DNA of 64,000 nt from Rhizobium sp. CCGE 510. Lineage in GTDB: Bacteria > Pseudomonadota > Alphaproteobacteria > Rhizobiales > Rhizobiaceae. This document shows positions 28,286 to 37,300 of the stretch, one piece after another (position 1 is the first letter of the stretch; every line of letters starts with the position of its first letter). A program made the position numbers and the translations under genes. The stretch covers positions 62,001 to 126,000 of the forward strand of contig NZ_AEYF01000022.1 of NCBI RefSeq assembly GCF_000292525.1, given 5' to 3'. Under the pieces are notes generated by a model, which worked only from the letters and a program-made list of their open reading frames with translations, did no database searches and was not told where the DNA came from.

Positions 28286-29452
28286 ATGACCTCGCATTCC
28301 GTTCTTGGTGACAAGGTTCGAATCTACCGCCGCATCAACAGTTCCTCATGGCAATGCTCCACCTATCTCGAAGGCCGAGAGTGGCGCGTGAGCACCAAGA
28401 CCGACAGTCTGGCCCTTGCCAAGGAGTTTGCCGAGGATTGGTATCTGGAGCTACGCGGCAAGAGCCGCGCTGGCCAGCTGAAGATGGAGCGCACCTTTGC
28501 CGACGCTGCCAAGCAGTTCGTGACGGAGTACGTGCCGCTCACCAACGGCGAGCGCAATCCCAAATACGTCAAGGATCATGAAGCACGGCTGGATAACCAT
28601 CTGCTGCCCTTTTTCGGTGCGATGGGCCTTAGCGGGGTGACCGCAGGCAAGGTTCAGGAGTTTCGGGTTATGCGGCTGCAGCCGCATCCCGAGACCGGCA
28701 AGGTGCCGACACGCAGCACACTCCACCATGAAACCGTGACGCTCCGACAGGTCATGAAAACGGCCCTGCGCCATGGTTGGATAAGCCACCTTCCGGACTT
28801 CTCCGCTCCCTACAAAGCTTCCGGTAAAGTCAGCCACAGGGCCTGGTTCTCGCCTGAAGAGTACAAGAAGCTCTACACCTATACCCGCGAACGCACTAAA
28901 TCAGCCAAGGGCCTCCCTTGGGAGTATCCCCTTGAGCAGATGCACGACTACATCCTGTTCATGGCCAACACCGGCCTCCGGCCCGATGAGGCCAACCGGC
29001 TCGAATACCGCGATGTGACGATCGAGAATGACGAGGACAGCGCCGAGCGCATCCTGCTGATCGAAGTGCGCGGCAAGCGCGGTTTCGGCTACTGCAAGAG
29101 CACCACGGGTGCCGTGCACCCGTTTGAGCGGCTGGTGAAGCGTAACAACCCCAAACCCACCGACCTGGTCTTCCCGCAGGACCACAAGAAGCAATTCAAC
29201 CGGGTGCTGGCGGACTGTGACTTCAAATTCGACCGTGAGGGCAATAGGCGCTCCGCCTACAGCCTGCGGCACACCTATATCTGCCTGCGCCTCCTCGAGG
29301 GCGCCGACATCTACCAGATCGCCAAGAACTGCCGGACCAGCGTGGAAATGATCGAGAAGCACTATGCCGTGCATCTCAAGAACACCCTCGACGCCAAGGC
29401 CATTAACGTCCGTCGTCGCGTCAAGACGGCGGCGGTTTCTTTGGCGGAGTGA
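28286..29452 (+). CDS. Tyrosine recombinase, island integrase
   Basis: 388 residues. An N-terminal SAM-like DNA-binding domain is followed by the catalytic domain: first Arg in MANTGLRPDEANRLEY, SLRHTYICLRLLEGADIYQI for the R-H box (with RHTY), and the nucleophile in SVEMIEKHYAVHL. The usual G-H before the tyrosine is replaced by an NCRTS segment. Position just 3' of tRNA-Lys marks it as the integrase of the island that fills the rest of the window. Confidence 0.92.
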   Translation: MTSHSVLGDKVRIYRRINSSSWQCSTYLEGREWRVSTKTDSLALAKEFAEDWYLELRGKSRAGQLKMERTFADAAKQFVTEYVPLTNGERNPKYVKDHEARLDNHLLPFFGAMGLSGVTAGKVQEFRVMRLQPHPETGKVPTRSTLHHETVTLRQVMKTALRHGWISHLPDFSAPYKASGKVSHRAWFSPEEYKKLYTYTRERTKSAKGLPWEYPLEQMHDYILFMANTGLRPDEANRLEYRDVTIENDEDSAERILLIEVRGKRGFGYCKSTTGAVHPFERLVKRNNPKPTDLVFPQDHKKQFNRVLADCDFKFDREGNRRSAYSLRHTYICLRLLEGADIYQIAKNCRTSVEMIEKHYAVHLKNTLDAKAINVRRRVKTAAVSLAE

Positions 29453-29593
29453 GCACCAGAAAGCTTGAGGAAAAGCAACGCATCCCCGCCAATGAACCGC
29501 TCCGGTCGCGCTAACTCGCGCTCCGACCGCTGGCTTGGAGCCTCGTTCCTGGTCATTGTTTGTCATTGATCTGGAGGGCGCCGCGTAAGCACC

Positions 29594-29857
29594 TCACTCG
29601 CGAAGAGCGGCTTTCAACAAGGGCAGGTATTTCTGAACCTGTTCACGGTCACTGTCTTTTTCTTCATCGGAGAGGAGGGCGAACGGGGTTTCGATCTGGT
29701 TTTCCCACCGAGCAACAAGCTCCGCTGGAATAAGCAGGGACCCGTCGGACTGCTTTTGACTTTTGTCATGGACATATCGCTGCCAATGAGCCCAGCGCTC
29801 ATGTTCGATTGCCGCCAGTTCATCAACTAAGCCGTCTAAGATCTCGTCGGTGGCCAC
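29594..29857 (-). CDS. RyR-like domain protein, third gene of the TIR-caspase operon
   Basis: 87 residues from a GTG start two bases after the caspase stop, so translation is coupled. LAAIEHERWAHWQRYVHDK and PFALLSDEEKDSDREQVQKY resemble the two ends of the ryanodine-receptor (RyR) repeat, where a His-x2-Trp helix is followed by a P-[FY]-x-x-L-x-x-x-E-K-x-x-D-R segment. From memory, short RyR-like proteins of this kind occur in phages and near nucleotide-signal defence genes. A role in sensing or removing a nucleotide signal is inference. Confidence 0.65.
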   Translation of the reverse strand: MATDEILDGLVDELAAIEHERWAHWQRYVHDKSQKQSDGSLLIPAELVARWENQIETPFALLSDEEKDSDREQVQKYLPLLKAALRE

Positions 29858-29859
29858 GG

Positions 29860-30858
29860 CTAGATCATCCCCGATTCAACGAGCTTCCGGTAGTGCTCAC
29901 CGAGCACCGTGAGTTCGCAGCTCTTGCTTTGCATAGCGGCGTGCCACATGTGAGGAGCATTGACAGGCCGAACCAGGTTGACTTTTACGAATTTTTGCAG
30001 AATGGCGAAGACAGCAGTCTTCGCTGGATCTGGTGGCGGGATCGTCGGATCGGCCTTCTGCTCGGCACTCCGCTCCGGCTCATACGTGGGATCGAGCGGA
30101 AATGCGTAATCCTGTGTTGGAAAGAGCGTCGCTAACTGCTGCAGATCGCTCAATGGGATTGGCGCGTCGGCCTTCTTCAATGACACGAACGTTTGTACGT
30201 TGGTTTTGAACAGGGGTCTTTGCCCAGCCCAAGGACCGAGTGATTGGTCGATATGCGCGTAGACACTGCCAGGAGTCACGTCGCCTACAAGGTTCGCTGC
30301 AGCGCCACTTAAGGCGTCGACCAGCAGACTCGTGAAGACGCCGCCTGGATTGGGACCACCTGTCTCCAGAGCGTATTGCTCAGCGGTGGACGCTGTGAGG
30401 ATGGTCATTCCAGTCGAAATTTCCGAAAAGCCCTTCATTACCGGACGTTCACCGGCAATGCCACTATGGCAGCTGTCGAGGATAATCACCTTATTGATCG
30501 CGGGTGACGCGGCGGCAATAGTCATCACTTCATTGAGCGAAAGCCCGTCATCGCCGGTCTTGCAGTCGCCCGCACAGAGAAACCCGCCCGTGTCCTCGAT
30601 GTACCCATGGCCGGCGAAATAAAAGAGCGCAATCTCAGCTTGATCAGCAAACAGCGCACGAACCGCTTCTTTGAGTTCAGCACGTTCGACAATATCGGCT
30701 GGACCGGTGCCAGTGATGAGCTTCGGCGTCTTGAAATTGGTTGTGCCGTCGGAATTCCGCTCCAAGGCCGCGCGAACCGAGTGCGCGTCGTTTACGCAGC
30801 CGTTCAGCGGCGAGATATGTTCATAGTGATCGATCCCGACAATGAGTGCCTTGCGCAT
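29860..30858 (-). CDS. Caspase-like (C14/metacaspase) protease
   Basis: 332 residues. The N-terminal half is a caspase p20-like fold: [20 protein letters not shown], catalytic His84 in FYFAGHGY and catalytic Cys130 in [11 protein letters not shown], both intact, then [14 protein letters not shown] and [12 protein letters not shown]. Residues about 235-332 form an unassigned C-terminal domain with a Pro-rich linker ([11 protein letters not shown]), a candidate ligand-sensing module. It begins 9 bp after the TIR gene. In TIR-caspase defence pairs the protease is the killing effector; that role is inferred here. Confidence 0.88.
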   Translation of the reverse strand: MRKALIVGIDHYEHISPLNGCVNDAHSVRAALERNSDGTTNFKTPKLITGTGPADIVERAELKEAVRALFADQAEIALFYFAGHGYIEDTGGFLCAGDCKTGDDGLSLNEVMTIAAASPAINKVIILDSCHSGIAGERPVMKGFSEISTGMTILTASTAEQYALETGGPNPGGVFTSLLVDALSGAAANLVGDVTPGSVYAHIDQSLGPWAGQRPLFKTNVQTFVSLKKADAPIPLSDLQQLATLFPTQDYAFPLDPTYEPERSAEQKADPTIPPPDPAKTAVFAILQKFVKVNLVRPVNAPHMWHAAMQSKSCELTVLGEHYRKLVESGMI

Positions 30859-30867
30859 TGGAAACCC

Positions 30868-31239
30868 TTAGAGGCCGTTAATCCAGTTAGAGATGTTATC
30901 CCACGTCCAGACCATAGTGTTGACGCCGGCGATGGCGGTACGGTCATCCTTGTACGCCCAGATACCGCGGACAGGCACGCCGAGTTCTCTGGCGCAGGCG
31001 ATCTCCCACTTCTGACCTGTTGAAGACAGAGAGTTCTTGCTGATGATGGCGAGTACACCGTGCGAACGTTGGATACGGACTTTAACTTTTGCCTTCCAAT
31101 CTGAGTCATATGCTTCTTTGACGGACATATCGATGTAGTCAAAAGGCGAGTTGGTGTAGAGTGACTGCCCTTTGATCATGTCACGAGTCCGTTCGTCCTC
31201 GATAGCAAAAGCTACAAATATAACTTTTTTCTCTGCCAT
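30868..31239 (-). CDS. ThsB-like TIR domain protein
   Basis: 123 residues from MAEKKVIFVAFAIEDERTRD with GGGGAG upstream. The whole protein is a TIR fold of the ThsB/DUF1863 type: PFDYIDMSVKEAYDSDWKA, VRIQRSHGVLAIISKNSL, and the putative catalytic Glu79 in GQKWEIACARELGVPVRGIW. No other domain is present. Such stand-alone TIRs make cyclic ADP-ribose-type signals from NAD+ when a phage is sensed; the adjoining caspase gene is then the natural receptor. Confidence 0.85.
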   Translation of the reverse strand: MAEKKVIFVAFAIEDERTRDMIKGQSLYTNSPFDYIDMSVKEAYDSDWKAKVKVRIQRSHGVLAIISKNSLSSTGQKWEIACARELGVPVRGIWAYKDDRTAIAGVNTMVWTWDNISNWINGL

Positions 31240-31309
31240 TCGAATATTCTCCCCACTGCCTGAACAGAATTTACTGATTTGTTGGCAATTCATACACCAT
31301 GTCTCTCCT

Positions 31310-31327
31310 CAAGATTGATCAATCTTG
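31310..31327. promoter_or_regulatory. 18-bp perfect palindrome upstream of the TIR-caspase operon
   Basis: CAAGATTGATCAATCTTG lies about 70 bp upstream of the TIR start. Immediately downstream on the minus strand is GAGGAGAG followed by a 9-codon frame (31300-31271, MVYELPTNQ), a possible leader peptide. Operator function is inferred from symmetry and position. Confidence 0.45.
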
Positions 31328-31568
31328 GCCGTTTCGCAGGAATTGCTGCTTTAACGGGCATTTATCCACAGGCTGAACGCCAAGAAGCTCGCTCCACGCA
31401 TCGTGAACCCCGCGCTGAACGGTTGTTGCTGCGTAGTACTTCGGCTCCGCTGCCCGGCCGCTCCAAGCTCGCGGTGCCCGCCCGGCCCGCTCCTTGCGCG
31501 CATTAAGACGCGCCATCAGCAGGGCGGGCGTCATAATTTGGCGTCGTTGTTGATCTTGAAGAAAATCA

Positions 31569-31645
31569 ACGCATCCGTGTAGGATGCGTACAGCGCACTT
31601 ACGCATCGCCCAATGTGTACGCATTGAGCTAAAGAGGCGATGCGT
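31569..31645. repeat. Nested stem-loops beside oriT
   Basis: First hairpin: ACGCATCC (31569-31576) and GGATGCGT (31582-31589). Second: ACGCATCGCC (31601-31610) with GGCGATGCGT (31636-31645), enclosing CAATG/CATTG (31611-31615 and 31622-31626). All share an ACGCATC core, as iterated relaxosome-binding sites often do. Confidence 0.6.
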
Positions 31646-31650
31646 TGCAC

Positions 31651-31715
31651 GGTTTTCTGACCAGCCGCACGGGCGTCTGGAGAAAACCGGCAAGTGCGCC
31701 AGGGGAGACCCCTGG
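31651..31715 (+). other. Origin of transfer, RSF1010/IncQ-like
   Basis: GGTTTTCT (31651-31658) pairs with AGAAAACC (31681-31688), with inner CCAG/CTGG, and is followed by GGCAAGTGCGCC (31689-31700). In RSF1010/R1162 the nick region is likewise an AAACC-ending inverted repeat followed by GGTAAGTGCGCC. A further CCAGGGG/CCCCTGG dyad covers 31699-31715. A MobA/MobL-type relaxase gene begins 26 bp downstream. Confidence 0.8.
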
Positions 31716-31740
31716 ACCCGTCCGAGCCGAGGAGAGGCTG

Positions 31741-32814
31741 GTGGCCATCTACCACCTGCATGTCAAGAACATCAGTCGGGGCGAGGGACGTTCGATCCTC
31801 GCGGCCGCTGCCTATCGGGCAGGCGAGACGCTCCCTAACGAGCTTGAGGAGCGGATGTCGGTCTTCGGCGGACGACGCGATGTCGTCGCCAATGAAATCC
31901 GCGTGCCGCAAGGTGCGCCATCCTGGATGGCCGATCGCGCGCAGCTGTGGAACGCCGTAGAGGCCGCCGAGAAGCGCAAGGACGCGCGGCTGGCCAAGGA
32001 GCTGGAATTCTCGCTGCCGCGCGAATTGCCCCGCTCGGCATGGCTCGGCGTGGCGCACGCCATGGCTGATGCGTACGCGGCCAAGGGTTTCATTGCCGAC
32101 CTGGCGATTCATGACGACGGCGCTCAACACAATCCCCACGTTCACCTGCTGCTGACCACGAGGGTGATCACCGTAGAAGGGTTCGGCCCGAAGATCCGCA
32201 GCGCGGACGGCCGCGCGTTCGTGATCGAGGCGAGGAGCCTCTGGGCCAGGGTCGCCAATGCCGCCTTGGGCAAGGCAGGCATTGCCGTGGCCATCGACGA
32301 GCGGAGTTATGCGAAACGTCAATTGGAACGGAAGCCGGGCGAGCATCGCGGCCCGGACCGAGAGGAACGGCAGGCGCGCCGAGCCCGCCTGCAGCAACGG
32401 AGGCCGCAGATGATACCACGAGAGCCTGAAGAGGATTTGCCGGTCCCAGACCCGGATGGAAACCCGATCCATCCGCGCGAGCTAGGGGAGGCGGAAAGTC
32501 GGATGTTGGATGACATGCATGCGGTTGATCCTGGCCCCGGTGGCTCCGAGACGGACGGGATTGATGCGGCTCGGGCCGCGGTCGATCGGGAGAGCGCCCG
32601 CGAGATGAGCGACGATGAAGCTGCCGCCTATCGCTTGGCGCCGGAGAACTTGCTGGATTGGCTTGGAAGCCCGGCGTCACCCCACGATGTGGCGGATGTG
32701 GAAGTGCTGGAGCGCTGGGAAAACCATCTCGACTGGCTGGACATCGATCGGCCGCAGCCGGCGGCGCCGACGGATGAAGGAATATCGCATGAACCTGAGC
32801 GAGGCGGCAGGTAG
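31741..32814 (+). CDS. MobA/MobL-type relaxase (short)
   Basis: 357 residues from a GTG start with GAGGAGAGG upstream. The N-terminus AIYHLHVKNISRGEGRSILA with AAAYRAGE is the MobA/MobL start. DRAQLWNAVEAAEKRKDARL and the metal-binding HNPHVHLLLTTRVI (HxH) follow. After about residue 210 comes a charged tail with no primase or helicase domain, unlike RSF1010 MobA or Ti-plasmid TraA. It should nick the adjacent oriT and lead strand transfer. The tail contains NLLDWL and NHLDWLDI motifs shared with the genes downstream. Confidence 0.88.
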   Translation: MAIYHLHVKNISRGEGRSILAAAAYRAGETLPNELEERMSVFGGRRDVVANEIRVPQGAPSWMADRAQLWNAVEAAEKRKDARLAKELEFSLPRELPRSAWLGVAHAMADAYAAKGFIADLAIHDDGAQHNPHVHLLLTTRVITVEGFGPKIRSADGRAFVIEARSLWARVANAALGKAGIAVAIDERSYAKRQLERKPGEHRGPDREERQARRARLQQRRPQMIPREPEEDLPVPDPDGNPIHPRELGEAESRMLDDMHAVDPGPGGSETDGIDAARAAVDRESAREMSDDEAAAYRLAPENLLDWLGSPASPHDVADVEVLERWENHLDWLDIDRPQPAAPTDEGISHEPERGGR

Positions 32815-32903
32815 CGTCTGCCGTCATTTTTCGACGGATTCCGCTTGCGGCCAAACCGGCCGTTCCCACAAGGTCTGCTTTGAACACGATAGGGAGCGCC
32901 ACC

Positions 32904-33365
32904 ATGACGGATGAGGAAGAGTTGGACCTTCTCCAACAGGAAGCGCTGTCGCTGGGGAAACGCATCGGCGATCTTGACCATGAGATTGCGCGTGAGGTCC
33001 GTACCTTTGCGCCCGGCTTCACGGATGGCGAAAAGACCATCTCGCGAATGCAGGACCGCTATGAGGCCAAACTGAAATTCGTGTTCGATCTGGGCAGAGT
33101 CAGCGTTCACATTGAAGATCTGGAAAATCGCATTCGGCAGCGAGACGCCTTGGAACGAGCAAACGCTTTGGCCGAGGGACGACCGGTCTCGCAGGAGGAT
33201 TACCTGGATTGGATACGGCCCTCACTCGATGCGCCGGAACGAGAACAAGCGATCGAACAGGAGAGTTATCATCGCCCGCATGAGGGCGAGGAGCGGATGG
33301 TGCAGGAAATGCACCGCGAGGATCTGGCGCCGGACGACTATCCCGACGGGTGGAGAAGCAGGTAG
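32904..33365 (+). CDS. Mobilization-region protein with LDW motifs
   Basis: 153 residues, no known family. A coiled-coil-like first half (ELDLLQQEALSLGKRIGDLD, then FDLGRVSVHIEDLENRIRQR) and a C-terminal part with EDYLDWIRPSLDA and EERMVQEMHREDLAPDDYPD. It is a paralogue of the gene at 33798-34262 and lies just downstream of the relaxase, so a relaxosome or accessory role is plausible. Confidence 0.65.
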   Translation: MTDEEELDLLQQEALSLGKRIGDLDHEIAREVRTFAPGFTDGEKTISRMQDRYEAKLKFVFDLGRVSVHIEDLENRIRQRDALERANALAEGRPVSQEDYLDWIRPSLDAPEREQAIEQESYHRPHEGEERMVQEMHREDLAPDDYPDGWRSR

Positions 33366-33457
33366 ATTTCCGGCAATCCTGACTGGCCCCGGCTTGGTGC
33401 ATAATAAAGCCACAGGTAGCACTTGCGGAGGTGCGCAATCCATCCCATCATGTTGCC

Positions 33458-33772
33458 ATGACCAAGGTTTTTACCGGCTCTGTCTTCGGAATCCGTGAAC
33501 TGACGGATAAGCAGCGTGAAGCGACACGGCGTGAATTGGCATGGCTGGAGACCGACCTTATCCGCCGCCGCAAGCGCCTGGCCTACTGGTCGATGCGCAA
33601 GGCCCAGGCGGAAACCATGCCCGGTATCCCCGAGGAACTGCGTGAGGGTGCGTTCTATTTCCACGCCCGCGCCCAGGAGCTGGTGGCATCGGGCGAACGC
33701 CTGCGTGCCTATCTCGTTGCCGAACTACAAGACCAGCCCGAACACCTGCCTGCCTATCACTACGCCCACTGA
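33458..33772 (+). CDS. Hypothetical helical protein in the mobilization region
   Basis: 104 residues from MTKVFTGSVFGIRELTDKQR. Highly charged helices with an Arg-rich stretch (ETDLIRRRKRLAYWSMRKAQ). No family recognized. It lies between the two LDW-motif paralogues and reads in the same direction, so it probably belongs to the same operon. Confidence 0.55.
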   Translation: MTKVFTGSVFGIRELTDKQREATRRELAWLETDLIRRRKRLAYWSMRKAQAETMPGIPEELREGAFYFHARAQELVASGERLRAYLVAELQDQPEHLPAYHYAH

Positions 33773-33797
33773 TTGGGCGACGCCCGGAGATGACCAG

Positions 33798-34262
33798 ATG
33801 GATATGAGGGGTGAACTAAGTCATCTTCAGGATAGGGCGCAATCCCTGGATAGGGCCGTCAGGGACATCGATCATGACATCGACCGGGCGCTGGACTCCG
33901 TTGCCACAGGTCAGGATACCGCGCGTATTCTGGCCTATGTGCGGGAGCGTCAGAATACGCAGCTGGGGTTTATGTACGATCTCGGCAAGACCGAGGCGCG
34001 GATTGAGGATCTGCAGCACCGCATCCGGGAGCAGGAGGAACGCGGAGGCGAGACGCGTTCGGTCGAGGTTTGGGAGCGCGAGGCGCCGGTTGCCGGGGAA
34101 GATCACCTGGACTGGCTGCGGCCGACCCTTGATGCACGGGATACGTCCCCTGAGCGCGATGACCGTCATCCCCAGCGCGACGGCGAAGAGCGGCTTTTAG
34201 AGGAAATGCACCGCGAGGATGTGGAACCGGAAGATCATCTGGACTGGTGGAAGCGTGGCTGA
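33798..34262 (+). CDS. Mobilization-region protein with LDW motifs, paralogue of 32904-33365
   Basis: 154 residues. Layout matches its paralogue: coiled-coil start (ELSHLQDRAQSLDRAVRDID), MYDLGKTEARIEDLQHRIRE, EDHLDWLRPTLDARD, then EERLLEEMHREDVEPEDHLD ending WWKRG. Function unknown; the duplicated C-terminal element suggests a shared binding partner. Confidence 0.65.
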   Translation: MDMRGELSHLQDRAQSLDRAVRDIDHDIDRALDSVATGQDTARILAYVRERQNTQLGFMYDLGKTEARIEDLQHRIREQEERGGETRSVEVWEREAPVAGEDHLDWLRPTLDARDTSPERDDRHPQRDGEERLLEEMHREDVEPEDHLDWWKRG

Positions 34263-34365
34263 AGGATGCGCCGCTGCCTGTCGGGGCTTATTCCCGCCAG
34301 GCCATATACACGGAGAATCCGTCCTGCGCCGCAGTCGTTTCTTCCCAACCTATGCGAGGCCATCA

Positions 34366-37300
34366 TCAGATGACAAAGATTGAACCCTCATCAAGAGCCA
34401 CACCAGACTTCAGAATTGCGATGGTCAAAGGAGAGTCGTCCCCCAACCCATCGCTATCGTAAAGCAGCCTTCCACTTGTTGAATCGTACAAAACGCGTTG
34501 AGCGAATGTAGTAGCACTGGCCGAATAGCTGAACTCCGCCGAGGAAAGATGACCTGGTTCCAGCGTATCGAATATTGCGCTATCCAACACGATTGTATCC
34601 TCGCCGACCGTGAAGTCGTTTACTCGATCGGTGCTCCCCTTGAGCGCGGTATTAAAGACAAAGTAGTCGCGACCCTGGCCCCCTGCCAGTCGATCATTGC
34701 CAGCGCCGCCATATAGCCAGTCACTACCTTCACCTCCCGAGAGCAGATCGTTACCCTTTCCGCCGTAAAGCGTGTCGCTTCCACCTTTACCAGAAAGGCT
34801 GTCGGCACCGGCTCCACCATGGAGGACATTGCTATTTTGTCCGCCCACAAGGTGATTATCGAGTGAATTCCCGGTTCCAATCACTGCGTTGCCGGTAAGT
34901 CTCAAATCCTCGACGAAAGGACTTAAATCGAAATCAACCGATGAGACGACGTGATCCCGTCCGCCATCATCGGTTCCCGCTACCTCATCTTCAACGACTT
35001 TGTCATCCTTGTTGTCGACAATATACGTATCGTTGCCAGCGCCGCCAAACATGATGTCAGCACCGATTCCCCCGTCGACAGTGTCATCTCCGCCGAGCGC
35101 GTGAACGACGTCGTTCCCTTTGAGAGCGTGAATGACATCACCATTGCCCGTGCCGAGAAGATCATCGTCCTTGTCTGTGGGCTTGATCGGCACAAACGTA
35201 TCGTCGTTAAGAACCGTCAACACGATGGAGCGGGAGCCGTAAGTGGCAGGTTGGCTAATGCTCCCAATGGTTACCGTGATCGTTTCGTCCGGTTCGGCCG
35301 CCGTATCACCAATAACCGCTAACGAAAGTGTCTTGGACAATTCGCCGACTTTGAAAGATACCGATGCCGGTAGGCCTGTGAAGTCGGAATCATCGGCGGT
35401 GCCACCGGCCGCCAATATTAAGGTGGCCGCGTCATCGGCAACGTCGCGTGATACCGTGAATTGCACGATCCTGGAGCCGCTATCTCCTTCATCGACGGAA
35501 GCAACATCAGAACTGATCGTGTAGATCGGGAGATTAATCACCTCAAGAAGAGCCGATACGACTTCAGATGCATCGCTTGCAGTGAAGGACTTTCCACCAG
35601 TCATTCCTGAGATGTCATTGAACGCATCGGTCGTATCGCCTGCACCCCCAATAATGATCGAAAATATCTGGACAGGGACGACAGAACCGGTATCTGGGTC
35701 GGCGAGCTCGAAACTCGTGAGATAAAGATTGGAGCTGAGCGACGCGCTGACCAGGCTTTTCGAAACCGAAACGTTCAGATCAGAAGCGAGGGCAAACACC
35801 TGACTGGCCAGATAATCGTCATTGGGTGGGGCGTCTCCAAACAAGATGATCTTTCGTGCAGCGGCATTGTCGCGCCATTCTCCCGCTCCTCCATTGAGCG
35901 CACGCAGCAAACCGGAATAGACCGCCTCCGGGTAGTCGCCACCACCAGAAGCATAAAGCTCATTTATGGCGCTGATAGCAGCGCTCTTTCTATCGGCTGG
36001 ATCACTCTGATCAGTGAAGCTTGTAAAGGTTTGGGTATAGGGGTCGTTATACCCCACGACCGCGATGCGCGAATTCAGGAGTCCTCGATCAACGTCAAAG
36101 ATGGCGTCGATGATCGCGGTCGATTGTGCTTTCACCGCGTCAATATCGTCGTACATGCTCCCTGTCGTATCGATGACAAACGCTATGTCTTGTCCCGGCT
36201 TAAGACTGACTTTCTTGTCTGAGAATTCAGCGAATTCGACCCCAGTTAAGGTGTCGGTACCCTCGCTGTTTCCCCCTTGATCGACAATGCGAACGCTGTC
36301 GTCTTCGAGGAACTCAATTTTGTAAGAGCTGAAGCCGCCTTTATATACAGCGGAATCGTCGCCTTCGAATGAACCTAGTACAAAAGCGCCCCCCTCAAGC
36401 GTGTCGTCGCCGGCTCCGCCGACCATGCGGTCGTTACCCAGTCCGCCGGACAAAGTGTCGTTTCCATCACCGCCCCAAAGCTCGTCCGAGAAGACTCCGC
36501 CGGTTAGGTGATCATTTCCCTTGCCTCCAACCATTTGAAAAGCGGTATAGACGTCGGCACTCAATTCCGGACCGATATTGGGTCCGGAGGGGTGTGGAAA
36601 CCTGTCGATAACGTCGTCGTCGTTTGTTCCGTAGACGATTTTTTTCCCGTCGGCCGTATAGTACCTGAAGAGATCTTCGGAGTTTAGCGAACCCAGATAA
36701 CCCAATCCGGTCAAAAGCCCGGCTTCTGCAACAGCAAGCTGAGAAAGGGCGGCGGCTTTCGACACTAGGCCTGTGGCATCATCGACAAACGCCGCATCTG
36801 CCTCAAAATCATGCTGGGTATAACTCGCGTAACTTTTTCCGCTCCCATCGTATAGGATCTTAACGCCGGTGGTGTCATTTTTGATGACAGGAATTAATCC
36901 GTAGGGGTCAAGTGCTTGAGTCAATTGCCAATTTGGGAATTGGGCTACAAACCTATCTGACTGAAAATCAAAGTCGTCATTGTTGGCTATGATTGTCAGA
37001 TTGGAAATGGAGTAATCACCGTCCGCACTGACGTTAAACGTCATTCCGTCGCCAAGATGAAATTGACTTGAACCAAAGACGTAGGCACGCTCGATAAAAT
37101 CACCGGAAGTCCCTCCGGTAAAATAGTTGTTTACCGAGAACGACAGTCCTGCTGCGGTTCCAAGTGCAGTTCGGAGTTCGGAGACAGTATAGGATTTACC
37201 AAATTCAAGTGTAGGGTTTGGTCTCTCGTTGTCGGCGAAAAAGGCTTGGACCAAAGGAGTAGATGACGCTTTGGCATAACGGCCCGCGCCCTCCAGTAAA

